DNA of 64,000 nt from Adiantum capillus-veneris (taxonomy: Eukaryota; Streptophyta; Polypodiopsida; Polypodiales; Pteridaceae): positions 78,486,343 to 78,550,342 of the forward strand of contig CM043950.1 in assembly GCA_014529385.2 (NCBI GenBank). Reading direction: 5' to 3'. Under the pieces are notes generated by a model. The model saw nothing but the letters and a program-made list of their open reading frames with translations. It was not told where the DNA came from and did no database searches. Below, piece after piece: positions 46,785-58,259 of the stretch. Within the stretch, counting starts at the first letter, position 1, and each line of letters begins with the position of its first letter. A program made the position numbers and the translations under genes.

Positions 46785-49130
46785 CTTTGCCATATTATTC
46801 ACCTGTCTTATTAGTACAGAAGAAGGATGGCACATTCCGAATGTGCATAGATTACAGATCTTTTCAACAAGATCATTGTCAAGAATCAAACTCCTATTCC
46901 GAGAATAGATTACATTCTTGACAAGCTACAAGGAGCCATTATTTTTAGTCGGATAGACTTGAAGAGCGGATATCATCAAGCTCGCATAGCTCTTGAAGAT
47001 GTGCATAAGAATTCATTTAGAACAATCTTTGGGTTGTATGAATTCTTAGTGATGCCCTTTGGACTCACTAATGCACCATTAACCTTCAATACAAAGATGG
47101 ATAGGATTTTCCATCCATAACAGAAGCTTCACAGGAATCTTCTTTGATGATGTCTTAGTCTTCTCAGAAACAAAAGAAGAACATCATAGGCATCTTGCGA
47201 GTGTTTGAAGAGTTATGCAAGCACAAATTATTTGTGAATGCTAAGAAAGTGAATTCTTTCTAAAAGAGATTCACTATTGGGGCCATATAGTATCTCACAA
47301 TCAAGTGGGAATGGATCTCGAGAAGATTCAGGTGATTGTAGAGTGGCCTATGCCAGTTATAGTGCATGATGCCCGAAGCTTTCTTAGACTCTTCTCTTAT
47401 TATCGTTGATATATTCAAGGCTTTGCAGCCGTAGCAGGACCACTCCATAATTTGACAGAGAAGCGGATTCCACTCAATTGGGGTCCTAGACAACAACAAG
47501 CTTTCAAAAAGCTCAAGTATCTTCTTAATCATGGCCCTATCCTCATTGTCTTGATCTTTGCAAACCTTTCGTGGTATATTGCGATGCATCCGGAGGTTGT
47601 GTAGGAGAAGTTTAGAACCAAGAGTGTCATCAGTAGCCTATGAAATTAGGCGCCTAACGATGCAGAACTACATGCTTCCATCTATGAGAAAGAGCTTGTG
47701 GCAGTAATCCATGTTCCCTCCATACGGAAAAATTATCATTTAGGAGCGGATTTTGTAATCAAGATAGATCATCAGAGTCTTCGCTACTTTCTTACACAAA
47801 GAAAGCTGTCAGAGAAGCAGATGAGATGGGCCAACTTTCTTTCTATGTTCCATTTTCAGATTTTACACACTTCAGGAACTAAGAATACAGTTGCACATGC
47901 TCTCTCCAGACGTCCCAAGTTCAATGTTGTTATAATTATCTATCATGAGGAACTAGAATCTCTTAGTGGGATGTATCCTCAAGATCAAGGTTTTTTGCTA
48001 CGATCTAGGCAGACCTACAGGCTCGTTATTCTAGGCCACCTTATTCCATCAAAGACAATACTTTATATCATCAGCAAGCTATATGTATAGCTCAACCCTT
48101 GAGATAGAAAGTAATGGAAGAGGCATGTGTTGCTGCGAATGCAGGTTATCGGCTCGTCACATAGGGGAACTGCAGCTACCACATATGCCTTAGAAAGATA
48201 TTGTTTTGGCCAACACTTTGGGCGGACATTGAAAAATATGTACACAGGTGTTTAGTATGGCAAGAAAAAAAAATTGACTATATGATAGACCTAAATTTTA
48301 TGTCAAGCTTCAGTCACTCCATGTGCTTAACAGTCCTGGGAAAGCATTGCCATAGATTTTATTATAGATCTTCCAAAGACAAAGAATGGAAATGATGCAA
48401 TTTGGACTACATCGATAGATCCAGTTAACAAGCACATTTCATTACAGTTAAAAAAAATGATTAAAGCTAATCATACAGCTAAGCAGTATTTATAGCTCAG
48501 ACGTCATGGAAAGCCAATGCTATTGTCAGCGATAAAAATCCTTGCATGACCAGTATAGTTTGGCAAGAATTATTTGAGAATGTGGATCTTCTCAAAGAGA
48601 ATACTTTTGATGTGGATAAGTTTGTACCTGATATACAAATTGCCTATCAACAGGTGAAACAAGTAATAGCACGTTCACAAGAGAAACAAAAGAGAAAAGC
48701 AGACAAGCACAAAAGAGATCTCAATCTTGAAGTAGGGCAATATGTTCTACTTAAGTTTAAGAAAGCGAGACTAAGAAAAGTACGCCGCAAGAAGAAAAGC
48801 TATAAGCTTTCCAATAGATTCTATGCCTCTTTCAAGATTCTCAAAAAAGTCAATGATCTGACTTTCAAATTGGATTTGCCATCGTATTGACGTATCCACA
48901 ATACTTTTCATGTTACTCTGCTCAGACTTCCTCCAGGGTTTCTGTACAAGATCCTCCAAAAGTCGATGAGACAGAGGTAATTCTTCAGCTAGAAGAGATA
49001 ATACACCACTCAGAGAGCTACATCAAAAGTATTTCTAGGTAAACATAGAAACTACTCCCCTTCGGATGTAAAATGGATGCCAGAATCTGATCAATCCAGA
49101 CAACTTGCACAGTTATGTTAACACTTTACA
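46785..49130 (+). pseudogene. Ty3/gypsy pol fragment: RT, RNase H, integrase
   Basis: [60 protein letters not shown] and the catalytic FFDDVLVFSE (about 47140). RNase H: HLGADFVIKIDHQSLRYFLT and QMRWANFLSMFHFQILHTSG (47740-47880). Integrase pieces: LERYCFWPTLWADIEKYVH, DFIIDLPKTKNGNDAIW and a C-terminal module (48546-48890) with EVGQYVLLKFKKARL and SFKILKKVNDLTFKLDLPSY. Many stops and frameshifts occur, and gag and protease are missing. The LTR at 49541 lies downstream in the expected place. It belongs to the same family as the inverse fragment at 50550-51720. Confidence 0.9.
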
Positions 49131-49540
49131 ATTGATGTCAAATGTTTAGAACTATTTGTTTACTAGAATTATGATTTTGGGACTTCAGATGTGTCAATAG
49201 AGATTTCGCTAGAACATCTTAGGGAGACCAGAAATTCTTGTGTACACATTAGAATAGAAAATAGTCATAAGGCTTCAAATGTGCCAAAAGAAAGTGGCTA
49301 GAACATCTCGTGGAGACCTTAGCAGAATAGTTACCTTGGAGCCGCCCAGAGATTGGGAAATTAGGGCTTCGTGAAGGGGTAGACAGTAGCCTTAGAATAA
49401 AGGCTCAAAAAATTATGCACACCAGTGCAAGCATAGAAATGAGATCGGGTCCCTAGGACAAATTATCCAGGCCTTTAGTGTTTTTAATAAGGCCTTAGGT
49501 CAGTAAAATTAAGTTTATCTTAATTGTTTCATTTATGTCC

Positions 49541-49859
49541 TGTCACAAGTGACCGGACAAGTGTAGGGAGGTAATGCCGGAGCAATGCCGATGTGGCACT
49601 GTGTCCGATAGGCTTTAATGTTTTAAAGGTAGGAGTGTTGCTAAGTCTTTTTGGAAGGTTTTAATTGTTTTAAAGTGACTTGTTTTAAAGTCTTTTAAAC
49701 CTTTAAGCGGGAGGGGGTTAGAGCTTTTAATAAAGTGATCCAAGTGGCTCCCTTTCCCTTGCAAACTCCCACTCCTCCGCCTCTTCCTCTAGCGCTCCCC
49801 CCTCTTTCCCCTATGCGTATATAAGGGCAGCCCCCCTCACTCTAGAGGGCTAGCAAGTC

Positions 49860-49906
<47 letters not shown>

Positions 49907-50549
49907 AAAAGAAAAAAAAGTGGATGTGCTCTTTGCATTGGAGCTTTCTATTGAAGCTTGAGAGCAGCCCTTGTGGCTCATGTGGAGTCTCCTTGCTCCC
50001 ATAGCCTAGAACAAGGCTTCTCATAGCTAGAGCAAGGTCTTAGGGAAGATTCATCGCTGGAAGTGCTAGAGAACTCCATTTCTTCAGTAACAGGTGGCTT
50101 GAGAGCTTCCTACGAGATTCTGGAAGGTAGACTCCTTTTGGAGAGCTTCCATAATTTCATAGAAGAGGAGGGAATCCTCTCAGCAAATTAGAGAATAGTT
50201 TGACTATCCTCTCGGTCAGAAACAAGAATTGAGTAAGAATAATGGGGACGGGCTTTTGCCCCGTCTCTGTGCTTGTAAAGAATTTTCCCCTTAGTAATAA
50301 AGATTACTCTTTATGGGGGGGGGGGGGACCAGCCCATCTTATGGTCCCTAATGAAATGCCAATTCTTTTCTATCAGTCTTGTGAATTAAGTTTTCAATTA
50401 TTTGATTAAGAACGCTTTCGTGCTTGTCACAGTGGTATCAGGGGGACCAGCCCATCTTTTGGTGCCCAATGATGTGTCAATTCCTTTCTCTCAGCCTTGT
50501 GAATTAAGTTTTCAATTACTTGATTAAGAACGTTTCTGTGCTTGTGACA
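49541..50549 (+). repeat. LTR with duplicated 3' end
   Basis: It starts TGTCACAAG and ends CTTGTGACA, a perfect 9-bp inverted pair of TG...CA type. It contains a TATA-like GTATATAAGG (about 49818) and a C(36)A run. Its last ~115 bp are tandemly duplicated (50324-50434 and 50444-50549; shared GGGGGACCAGCCCATCTT, GTGAATTAAGTTTTCAATTA). Between the copies lies GTGGTATCA, a primer-binding-site-like piece. It is probably the 3' LTR of the pol fragment at 46785-49130. Confidence 0.7.
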
Positions 50550-51720
50550 GCATCTTTGTATTTAAGGTTGCTGGTGCATTAGTGAGTTCAAGGAGCATCA
50601 CTAAGAATTCATACAACCCAAAGGTTGTTCTAAATGAAGTCTTATGCACATCTTCAAGAGTTATGCGAACTTGATGATATCCGCTCTTCAAGTCTATCTG
50701 ACTGAAGATACTGGCTCCTTGTAGCTTGTCAAGAATGTCATCTATTATGGGAATAGGAAATCAATTCTCGACTTTGATTTTGTTTAAAGATCTATAATCT
50801 ATGCACATTCGGAATGTGCCATCCTTTTTCTGTACTAACAAGACATGTGATCAGTATGGAGAAGTACTAGGCCTAATCAGACCCTTCTCCAATAGTTCAT
50901 TGATCTGCTTGAGTATGTATTCCTTTTGCATAGCGCTTACTCTAAAAGGAGGCTGATTTGGAGGAGAACTACTTGGGATCAAATCGATTCTATGATCCTC
51001 AGGTCGGGGAGGTGGAAGTTCGCTTGGAAGTTCATTTGTAAAACAATCTTCAAAACTATTCAACAACTTCATTCTATTTTTCTCTGAAGAGGGAGAAGAT
51101 TGTGAGCAATACAAATCTCTCTCTATTGGCAAAATTAAGTAAGTAGAAACAGACTTCTTTGTTTCTTTCTTTATAGCAATGTGGTTGGCGATGAGAATTC
51201 ACCAATCACCTGCATCAACAGTCACAATGTAGTGTCTTCCTTTATAATCAATCACCTGCATCAGCAGTTACAATGTAGTGTCTTCCTTTATAATCAAGTG
51301 ACATAGTTTTTTGTACATGATCATAACTGGGATGTGTCTTGAAATGCCAAAGCATTCCCAAGATTACATCACATTCTTCAAATGGGGCTACGAGGAAGGA
51401 TTCTGGCTCTTTGTAACTGTCCATCTTTAAATTCAGCTTTCCATTAACAAGAGTTTAATTTATGATCAGTCCTCCAAAAGCAGAGAAGGCTTGGATAGAT
51501 ACACCAAGACGGTTTGGCTCAAGATTCAGATCATCAGCTAACTGCATAGAGATGAAGTTGTTGGTACTAACTGAATCAAGGATTATGTGTACCCGATGAT
51601 TATTAATACTTCCCCAAGCCTTCAGAGAAATCTTTCTTTACCATCATGTGTGGTTTTGCCTTGCACTTCTGAAACTGCATTAGAAGAAGGTATCTGTGAG
51701 ATTCTAGTTCCAAGCTCGGA
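50550..51720 (-). pseudogene. Ty3/gypsy pol fragment, opposite strand: protease and RT
   Basis: Minus strand from 51720. A retropepsin start reads ILDSVSTNNFISMQLADDL, with DSV in place of DSG, near 51560. The pre-RT segment at 51132-50851 reads ELPPPRPEDHRIDLIPSSSP and ILKQINELLEKGLIRPSTSPY. RT continues ([38 protein letters not shown]). It stops abruptly at the LTR edge ([11 protein letters not shown], 50550). Its nearest relative in the window is the fragment at 46785-47110. Confidence 0.9.
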
Positions 51721-51815
51721 CAACCACACAGAGGCCTAGCAAAGATAGGGATCTTCAGGACAACAGCTGCATCAACTAAGAGAGAGAAAGAGAGAGCTTC
51801 TAGAGAGCCTTGGCG

Positions 51816-51819
<4 letters not shown>

Positions 51820-51903
<84 letters not shown>
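51820..51903. repeat. (GA)n microsatellite
   Basis: A GA tract of about 41 units. The Arg-Glu open frame over it is an artefact. Confidence 0.95.
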
Positions 51904-51907
<4 letters not shown>

Positions 51908-52133
51908 AACCGCCTTCCAAAAAATAGGAGGAGGGGCATGTTGCCCACATGTAATGTCCTCCCCGTACTGTCCTCACCATCATTCGAATCTAACGGTTAT
52001 TCCCGCGGGCTAATGGGGATTAAACCACTACTGGGAAGAGCTAAATACCTTCTTGTGTAATGTAAGTAAGGACACTTCTAAAGCCATCAAGGCCAATGGT
52101 GGGTTGATCACGCCCCGATCACGCCCAGGATTA

Positions 52134-52381
52134 TTTGACACGAGGAGGGGGTCACTAGGGATCAAGGGTGGAGAAGAGGTGTCTTGGAGGTGAGACATTG
52201 TGCACCAGCGGTTACATGTGTGAATCCCTTGTGATTTCTTTGTGAACTTGCTGTGAACTCTTTATGAACTATCCATTGACAATAGGGAGTTCACAAGGGA
52301 CATCTGACGGTGCGAGAGACTTGATGGGCGTGATGCCCCTTTTCTACCCTTGATCCCTAGTGACCCCCTCCTCGTGTCAAA
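52134..52381. mobile_element. 248-bp MITE with 36-bp terminal inverted repeats and TTA target duplication
   Basis: The ends are TTTGACACGAGGAGGGGG... and the complement. They are identical over about 36 bp and similar further in. TTA flanks both sides (52131-52133 and 52382-52384), the target size and sequence used by PIF/Harbinger elements (Tourist-like MITEs). A second, internal inverted pair (TCCCTTGTGA near 52227 and TTCACAAGGGA near 52290) lets the element fold on itself. It has no coding capacity. It ends about 140 bp before the TATA box of the next gene. Confidence 0.9.
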
Positions 52382-52438
52382 TTATCAGGACCGGTTGGTC
52401 AGCGTCGCGAGCAGCTGTATGGCAATTGGTTACGAGGC

Positions 52439-52486
52439 CACGTTGCAAAGAGAAAACAAGAACGAGGGAATGAACACGTTGCAAAG
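52439..52486 (+). promoter_or_regulatory. Two ACGT-core 12-bp repeats (ABRE-like)
   Basis: CACGTTGCAAAG occurs at 52439-52450 and 52475-52486, 36 bp apart and about 35-80 bp upstream of the TATA box. ACGT cores bind bZIP factors of the ABA pathway, and paired copies are usual in LEA promoters. Function is inferred. Confidence 0.55.
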
Positions 52487-52520
52487 CTTACCAAAATCGT
52501 AAGAAGGAGAGTGAGCTTCT

Positions 52521-52527
52521 TATAAAC
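52521..52527 (+). promoter_or_regulatory. TATA box of the LEA-like gene
   Basis: TATAAAC lies 97-103 bp upstream of the ATG at 52624, giving a leader of about 70 nt. Confidence 0.65.
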
Positions 52528-52623
52528 ACTAATTCTGCGCCTTTAGCATTTCGATCATCCTTTCTGCACACAGCAAACCATATCCATCTCAGTGAAGCTA
52601 AATAGCATTTTGTACTAATCATC

Positions 52624-53279
52624 ATGCAGCAGGACAAGGATCAGCGACCCGAGGAATCAGATTTTCACAGAAGGTTGGCCCAATTATCTAGCCAGGTTTT
52701 ACTGTGTTAGTATCTCTAATAATTGATTTTGGGTATCCAGGCTAATAAACTAGCGGTTTTATTCACTAATTAGCAGCTATCCATGTTTCGTAGTTACCCT
52801 GGTTCCCAAAAAATTAGTAGCTATACTCCTTATTTTCGGTAATAGAAATCAAGGTTCGAATTAATCTCGTTTTTAATTAAGTGATTATTCCCATCAGCAG
52901 CTTAAACAGTTTATTTACAGATCATTCCGTGGAGCGCCCAGCTCTAATTACTGATATTCTGTGCAGCTATCTGGATAGTAAGCTTGGCGCAGCTGCTCGG
53001 AACCTCGCGTCCAAGCAGCCTCCAAAGAAAGTGGATGATATGCAAGAGAGAGGCCTTGCTCCCGCAGCTGAGAAAGCAAAGAAAGGGGACATCGAAGCAG
53101 CGGACGCACCTCGCAAGGCAGCCGAGGAGGGTGCGGCCGGTTCTGCAAATGAGAGGGTCGCCGAAGACATTAACGACGCCAAGGACAAGACTAAAGGATC
53201 GATGTACTCAGCCACCGACACCTTGTCGTCTTTGAAAGACACCCTTCTAGGGAAGAGTACCGGCAACGACAACCGCTAA
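52624..53279 (+). CDS. Small LEA-like hydrophilic protein, two exons
   Basis: Exon 1 is 52624-52673 (MQQDKDQRPEESDFHR, then AG). The intron is 52674-52966 (AAG|GTTGG to GTGCAG|CTATC, 293 bp). Exon 2 is 52967-53279, ending in TAA. Joining gives 363 nt, i.e. 120 aa with no stop. The product is very hydrophilic, rich in Lys, Ala, Asp and Glu, without Cys or Trp, and has a helix-prone middle (KAKKGDIEAADAPRKAAEEG) and a KDKTKGSMYSATDTLSSLKD segment. These are features of late-embryogenesis-abundant proteins, which protect membranes and proteins during drying. No exact LEA subfamily is recognised. A TATA box and ACGT repeats upstream fit a stress promoter. The splice choice is supported by frame and consensus; transcripts would confirm it. 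An open frame reading back from exon 2 to 52881 is intron read-through. Confidence 0.75.
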
Positions 53280-53560
53280 GTGTCGTGGATCGGGGCTTTA
53301 GCCGTAATCCCCTGTTTACTGTTTGTTAGGGGCATCATGTAAAAACCCAAACTCATAGATGTTGGCACTAGCTGTAAGTACTGAATGCTAATAATCAGGT
53401 GTTCTATTTCATAACAAAAAACACGCTTGCTAATTACTTTTTTCTTTAGGTGAGCTAATAATAATAATCAGGTGTTGCTTACAAAACAAGAAACACGCTT
53501 GCTGGTGTCTTCTCGGATATGATGCTCTTAGTACAAGAATTTTGCTAGCATGGCCATAGG
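53280..53560. other. 3' flank of the LEA-like gene with a short tandem duplication
   Basis: A module (TAATAATCAGGTGTT...AACACGCTTGCT) occurs twice, near 53390 and 53465. Polyadenylation signals of near-AATAAT type are present, but no single site is convincing. Confidence 0.5.
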
Positions 53561-53561
53561 G

Positions 53562-55375
53562 GATCACCCCAATGGGGAGCAGGGCCGAAAATTGCAACCC
53601 TTTCCACCCTTCCTTTGCTACTAGCCCTGCACATGACGGGAAAATTTATAATAGCCCTTCCCAAGGAAGGACAAGTTGTTCGACTGGCCCTCCCCCAAGG
53701 AAGGGTATATTTTTGCAAGGCCTTCCTAGGGAAGGGCAACCTTTCAAAATGCCCTGCAGGGATTAATCATGTCAATGCTTGACATTGTGACTTTTGGACT
53801 TGTACCTAGAGGATGTTCTATGGACTTTGAGAGGCACTAATGAGTATAGAATCTGATTTTGTAGGGTGTGCAAGCATGCATTTCCATACACCTTAAAAAA
53901 AGTTAAGGTGTACTTTTTAATATAGAGAATTTCAAGTATGCTTTTTAATATATGGAATTTTAGCGCGTTGGGCAGACTATAAAGGCAACAAAATATGAAG
54001 TTTGAACTTGAGAGTTGAATGTTCAATCGGTCGCGAGTTTTCTAATGAAGGCATCAAGCTTGAATGATGGGTCTCGTCACTGGTCTCTCTCATACACCAA
54101 TTGCTGACACAGAGCTTCTATATCCAAGTTCCAAGTTAGATGAGGAGGTTTGAGAGACACCATACATAATCAAGGCTAGTGGGTTGGAAAAAGAGAGAAG
54201 GTAAGTACACTAGAGATTAACTCAAAGCATGGCTGAATAATGCCTTATTGAAGGAAATTACGGACAGAGTAAAGATTAAGCACTCTTGATGCTCCCCCAA
54301 TTTCATTTGCTATGCAAAATCTTTTAAAGTAGTTCTCAAATATTGATTGATTCTTACACGGGCTCAGACTCACGATCAACTAAAGCTCCAGATTCCAGAA
54401 TTTCCTAGCACTCTCCTCATTATTTATGAACTGCAAGCTCTCCTCGAGAGTCCCTTGGGAAACCTCTAGGTTGTGAGTCCAAATGACTCCAGAGTCTACG
54501 ATTGCAAAGGTCCTTCAAGCCTCAAGGCTCCTTCACAAATCATGATTCACATAGTGCTAGCCTTCTGGTTTGTTAGGCATGCTACCAAAGCCTATTTATA
54601 GGAACCCCTACTTATCACTTCATCAGTTTTAAGATGGTACCATGTGTAATGATTAGGATGCTACAGTTTATGTTGTTATATAATATTATGAGGATCTTAT
54701 TTTTTACCGTTGGTGATTCTTAGGGGACGAGAACGACTTAAGAGGGAACTTGGAAGCTGAAGTTTGAAGAGATGTCTACCCTAGCTTCACAAAGAGAATA
54801 GTGATAGCGATAACTTCATGATCTCAAAATGGGAGGTTTGTAACTCGAGAGGAGACTCTTCATGGTTACAATTCTAGCAAAGGGCACATCCCAACAAAAA
54901 TCAAGATATATGATGTCGTCATTGCAACTTCATTGCAGGACATTTCAAGTTCCAAGTGTTTGCATGTTCCATTTACAACTTACTACTTCTCTTGCTCATT
55001 GTTCCATTTACAACTTACTACTTCTCTTGCTCATTGTGTATCTTGTAGAAAATGATTTTTAGTACTGCTATGCAATGTTTCAAAAGTGCACCCTTTCTAC
55101 ATGTACTTTAGAATTTTCTTACGCAATGTTTCAAAAGTGCACCCTTTCTCATTGTACTTTAGAATTTTCTTTACAAGTTACAATCGTTCAAAAACACATG
55201 CGAAAAAAATTAGATTTTGGTAAAGATTTGATCAAAGGGCAGGGAAAATTTTGCCCTTCATTTTGAAGATCGAAATGTCAAACAGCCCTTCCCATGGGAC
55301 GGGCACTCTTGAAAATTTCCCTTCCCTAGGATGGGTAAGGGTGCCTTGCAATTTTTAGGCCTGATGGGGAGTGGT
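53562..55375. mobile_element. Candidate non-autonomous DNA element with inverted, GGGAAGGGC-rich ends
   Basis: Both edges contain several copies of GCCCTTCCC and GGGAAGGGC in palindromic arrangement (53680-53760 and 55240-55340). The outer edges share an inverted AAAATTGCAA motif next to a CC-rich segment (53587 and about 55350). The interior is AT-rich with small tandem duplications (35-bp unit at 54966-55035; 51-bp unit at about 55074-55175) and no gene. A clear target duplication was not found, so the boundaries are provisional. Confidence 0.4.
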
Positions 55376-56099
55376 CGAGTAAGGTTGGTTTTTCTGGGTG
55401 GAGGGCATGTGTGAAATTTCTATTTTTGTTTGGTGGTTCGGGTGCATTTTGGGCGTGGAAATTTGATTGTGTGTGCACTTTTTCTCTGCTGCAGTTGATA
55501 GCGAGGTTGTGAGAGGAAGGGATCGTGCGATTTTGAAGAGGTCTCTCTCTCTCTCTCATCATCTATGTTATTTACAGCTTCGATTACTTGGGGTAGAAGT
55601 ATGTGTGTGTGTAAGAGAGAGAGGTGTGGGATTTTCTGTAGCTCTACAGTATTTATTTTGTTTGGGTTTTGTGCTTGTTCAGAATTTTGATGAGGTTTGG
55701 ATCTATGCCATACTTTGCACTTTGCGCAAGGTATTAAGCAGCTGTTTAATTAGGGGTTAATCATGTCATCAATGTAGAGTTCAGTAATGCAAAGTTAATA
55801 TTAAGACTATGATGGAAATGTTTCATTTGTTGAGAGTGTAAATATTCAAATTAATATCGTGTTTTTATGTCTGTATACGTGTTGATTATTGTTTTTGTGC
55901 ACTTGTGTAAAATGGTGCTCTATTTTTAATGTTTTGAGTTTTTGAAAAGACCTGAATAGTAGTTCTTTTCTGTTGTCTTCATTTAAGATTGTAGAGACTT
56001 TAATCAGAGTGTGTCTAGAGGTATCCCATCTACGTTGGCGGGACCTGATAATGAGGCAGCAACAATCTTCTTCTTCTCCTCCTCCTCCTCCTCCTCCTC

Positions 56100-56165
<66 letters not shown>

Positions 56166-57126
56166 TACTCCAATACAAGTCATGTTGTAAAACGTGATAT
56201 GTTGGAGGACAAACCACAACATGTGCACACACAAGTATATCCGAAATCAATTCTAAATCAAATGCATGTAAAGTCTGAGAATAAAGAAGTTTGGAAAAGC
56301 TAAAATTCAAATAGCTACCTGCAAGTTCTTGCAAGTTTTGTAAACATCTTGGTGGGAATACTTCTAATGGGCCTTTGTAGGAACCATGCAGGGTAAGAAA
56401 TTGCACATCTCATATGCATGTAAGCCCCAAAAAGATCGAATTCCGATCAATGTGTGCACACTGAGCCTTATTTTTTCTTTGATGTGTGCTTGGGGGTTTA
56501 TCAGAAGTTATGAAGTTATGAACATAAAAACCAAAAGTCTAAGCCTAGACTGACAATGGAAAAAGACTACAAAGGAAAGAGTGAATAAGCCTCTATGGCA
56601 TTTGCAGTTTTTACATTCTATATTGGAAGTGGAGAAGCGTACCAATAAAGAGAACAGTAGAGCGAGCTCGGCCAAGAGGCCGACCATCGGGTCGAACACC
56701 TTCCTTGAGAAATGATTCGAAGAGTCGAAGCCATATCATTTCAATATTTGGTACAATGAGGGTGGTGAAATGCATGTGGTTCTAGAGATTCAATATTTAG
56801 GAGCTGAGAGCATGCAGCCAGGCTATCTTTCTGGTGAGATGCAGCCAATCAATGGTGGAGATTTTGACGACATATATGGTGGTTCTACAGAACGACACAC
56901 TTACAGCCTCTAGTATGTCAATGTCGGATGAAAAAGGCGGGGAACCTTCTTTTGGCGAGGCAAAGCCCAATTCTGTTAGTCGTGATGGACGAAATGAAAG
57001 TGTATTAGATACGGAAGGTGCCATTAATGGAGGGCAAGCACACAAGGAAGAAGGCCTTGATACTATTGACCGTTGGTGTTGCAAGCCTTGTAGACACTTC
57101 TCCACATGACTATGAGATTCATGTTG
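55376..57126. other. Gene-free interval with (CTC)n(CT)n tract
   Basis: 56079-56161 is a TCC run passing into about 28 CT units. The open frames at 56797-57109 on both strands lack recognisable motifs. No gene is called. Confidence 0.5.
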
Positions 57127-57648
57127 TCATGCATATCCTGCAATCATCGAATCCCACATTTCAATCTCTCTAAATGGGCACTTCTCAGATACATGGCATG
57201 CCTCCACTATACATCCGCATTTATAATGCATGTTCACAATGCTACTACTAATAGTGATGTCTAATTTGAATCTACTCATCACAATCATCCTATGTGTCCA
57301 CTTGTCTTCTACTGTTGTGCATGTGTAGGCACATGCTCTCAAGCAAGCCAAGAAGATTACTTTATTAGGGAAAGTGACCTCCCTGGTCATCTTCTCGTAA
57401 AACTTGAGGGCAGCCAGACAACTCCCATTTTCTACATTGTTGGTTATGATTACATCCCAGGAAACAACATCATGAGTGGTCATGTTATGAAAAATGGAAC
57501 ATGCTTCCCATAAATACCAATACTTTGCATAAAAAGCAATTAATGCATTTCCAATTTGAACGTCTGATTCGAACACTCTCTTGATGATTGAATCACCCGA
57601 GCTTTCAAGCTCGTGAATATTCTTGCGCTTCATACTTGCCCAACACAT
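57127..57648 (-). pseudogene. PPR gene fragment
   Basis: A 173-codon frame with two to three PPR repeats: DVQIGNALIAFYAKYWYLWE, ACSIFHNMTTHDVVSWDVII, LAALKFYEKM, PNKVIFLACLRACAYTC and ISSSIVNMHYKCGCIVEAC with MWDSMIAGYA. It matches PLS-type spacing and phrasing. Several conserved positions are altered, and no complete gene surrounds it. The intact relatives are organellar RNA-binding proteins. Confidence 0.75.
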
Positions 57649-57724
57649 TCAGCCCCTGGAGCTTTTGATTGGCTGAGTCAAACGGTCTGTCTTTTCCTTG
57701 CTGGACATGTTAAAAGAGGCTGTG

Positions 57725-57890
57725 AATACATTGCAAAGCTCAGATGCGAATTCGGGTTGCAATCATACATGATTGTAGCATGAGAGAGTCCATCACTCTG
57801 CATTGATAAAACAGTCCACATCTTTTTTCACACATTTCTTGCGAATGGAAAACCATGCAAGCCCACTTCTAGCACAAGCCTCGTAGAAGC
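57725..57890. repeat. Left copy of a dispersed inverted repeat (partner 61329-61492)
   Basis: It is the reverse complement of 61329-61492 with few mismatches. Identical stretches include GCAATCATACATGATTGTAG and GCATGAGAGAGTCCATCACT. Confidence 0.9.
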
Positions 57891-58046
57891 GTGAGGAGCA
57901 GCAATTGCGAGAAAGTCGATGACTCATGTCTTTTCACTTCTCGAAAACTCATGCAAGAAATTCCTTCCTTGAAATCCTTGGAAGGAAAGACTTCCCTTCA
58001 TCAAAGTGCAATCAATGAGATTACGACTGGTACATACTCATTTTGT

Positions 58047-58259
58047 TCAAACCATCTCCTCGAAAATTCTGTCATGCATATAAACGTCTTGTGCAAGTCC
58101 ACAGACCTTCAAGTGAGAGCAATCACCTCTGAAAGCAACATAGAACGAAAGGCCTTCCCTTGTTAGGTGATTGCATCCGGTGAAAGGCCTTCTCTTATTA
58201 GGTAATTGCATCTTGTGAAAGATCTTCAAATCTACGATTTGTCGTTGGTTTGTGTACAA
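58047..58259 (-). pseudogene. Possible PPR remnant
   Basis: The minus frame includes VAFRGDCSHLKVCGLAQDVY and MHDRIFEEMV, similar to the PPR phrase LL-ACS-L--L-QG--IH--I-E. It is on the same strand as, and 0.4-1 kb from, the clearer PPR fragment. A 35-bp tandem pair (GAAAGGCCTTC...GATTGCATC) lies at 58149-58218. Confidence 0.35.

Noticed and set aside
52881-52966. Upstream start of the open frame leading into LEA exon 2
   Set aside because: It lies in the intron. A canonical donor at 52674 and acceptor before 52967 join exon 1 in frame instead.
56797-57109. Overlapping ~100-codon frames on both strands
   Set aside because: No recognisable motif on either strand and no promoter or splice support; neither can be preferred.
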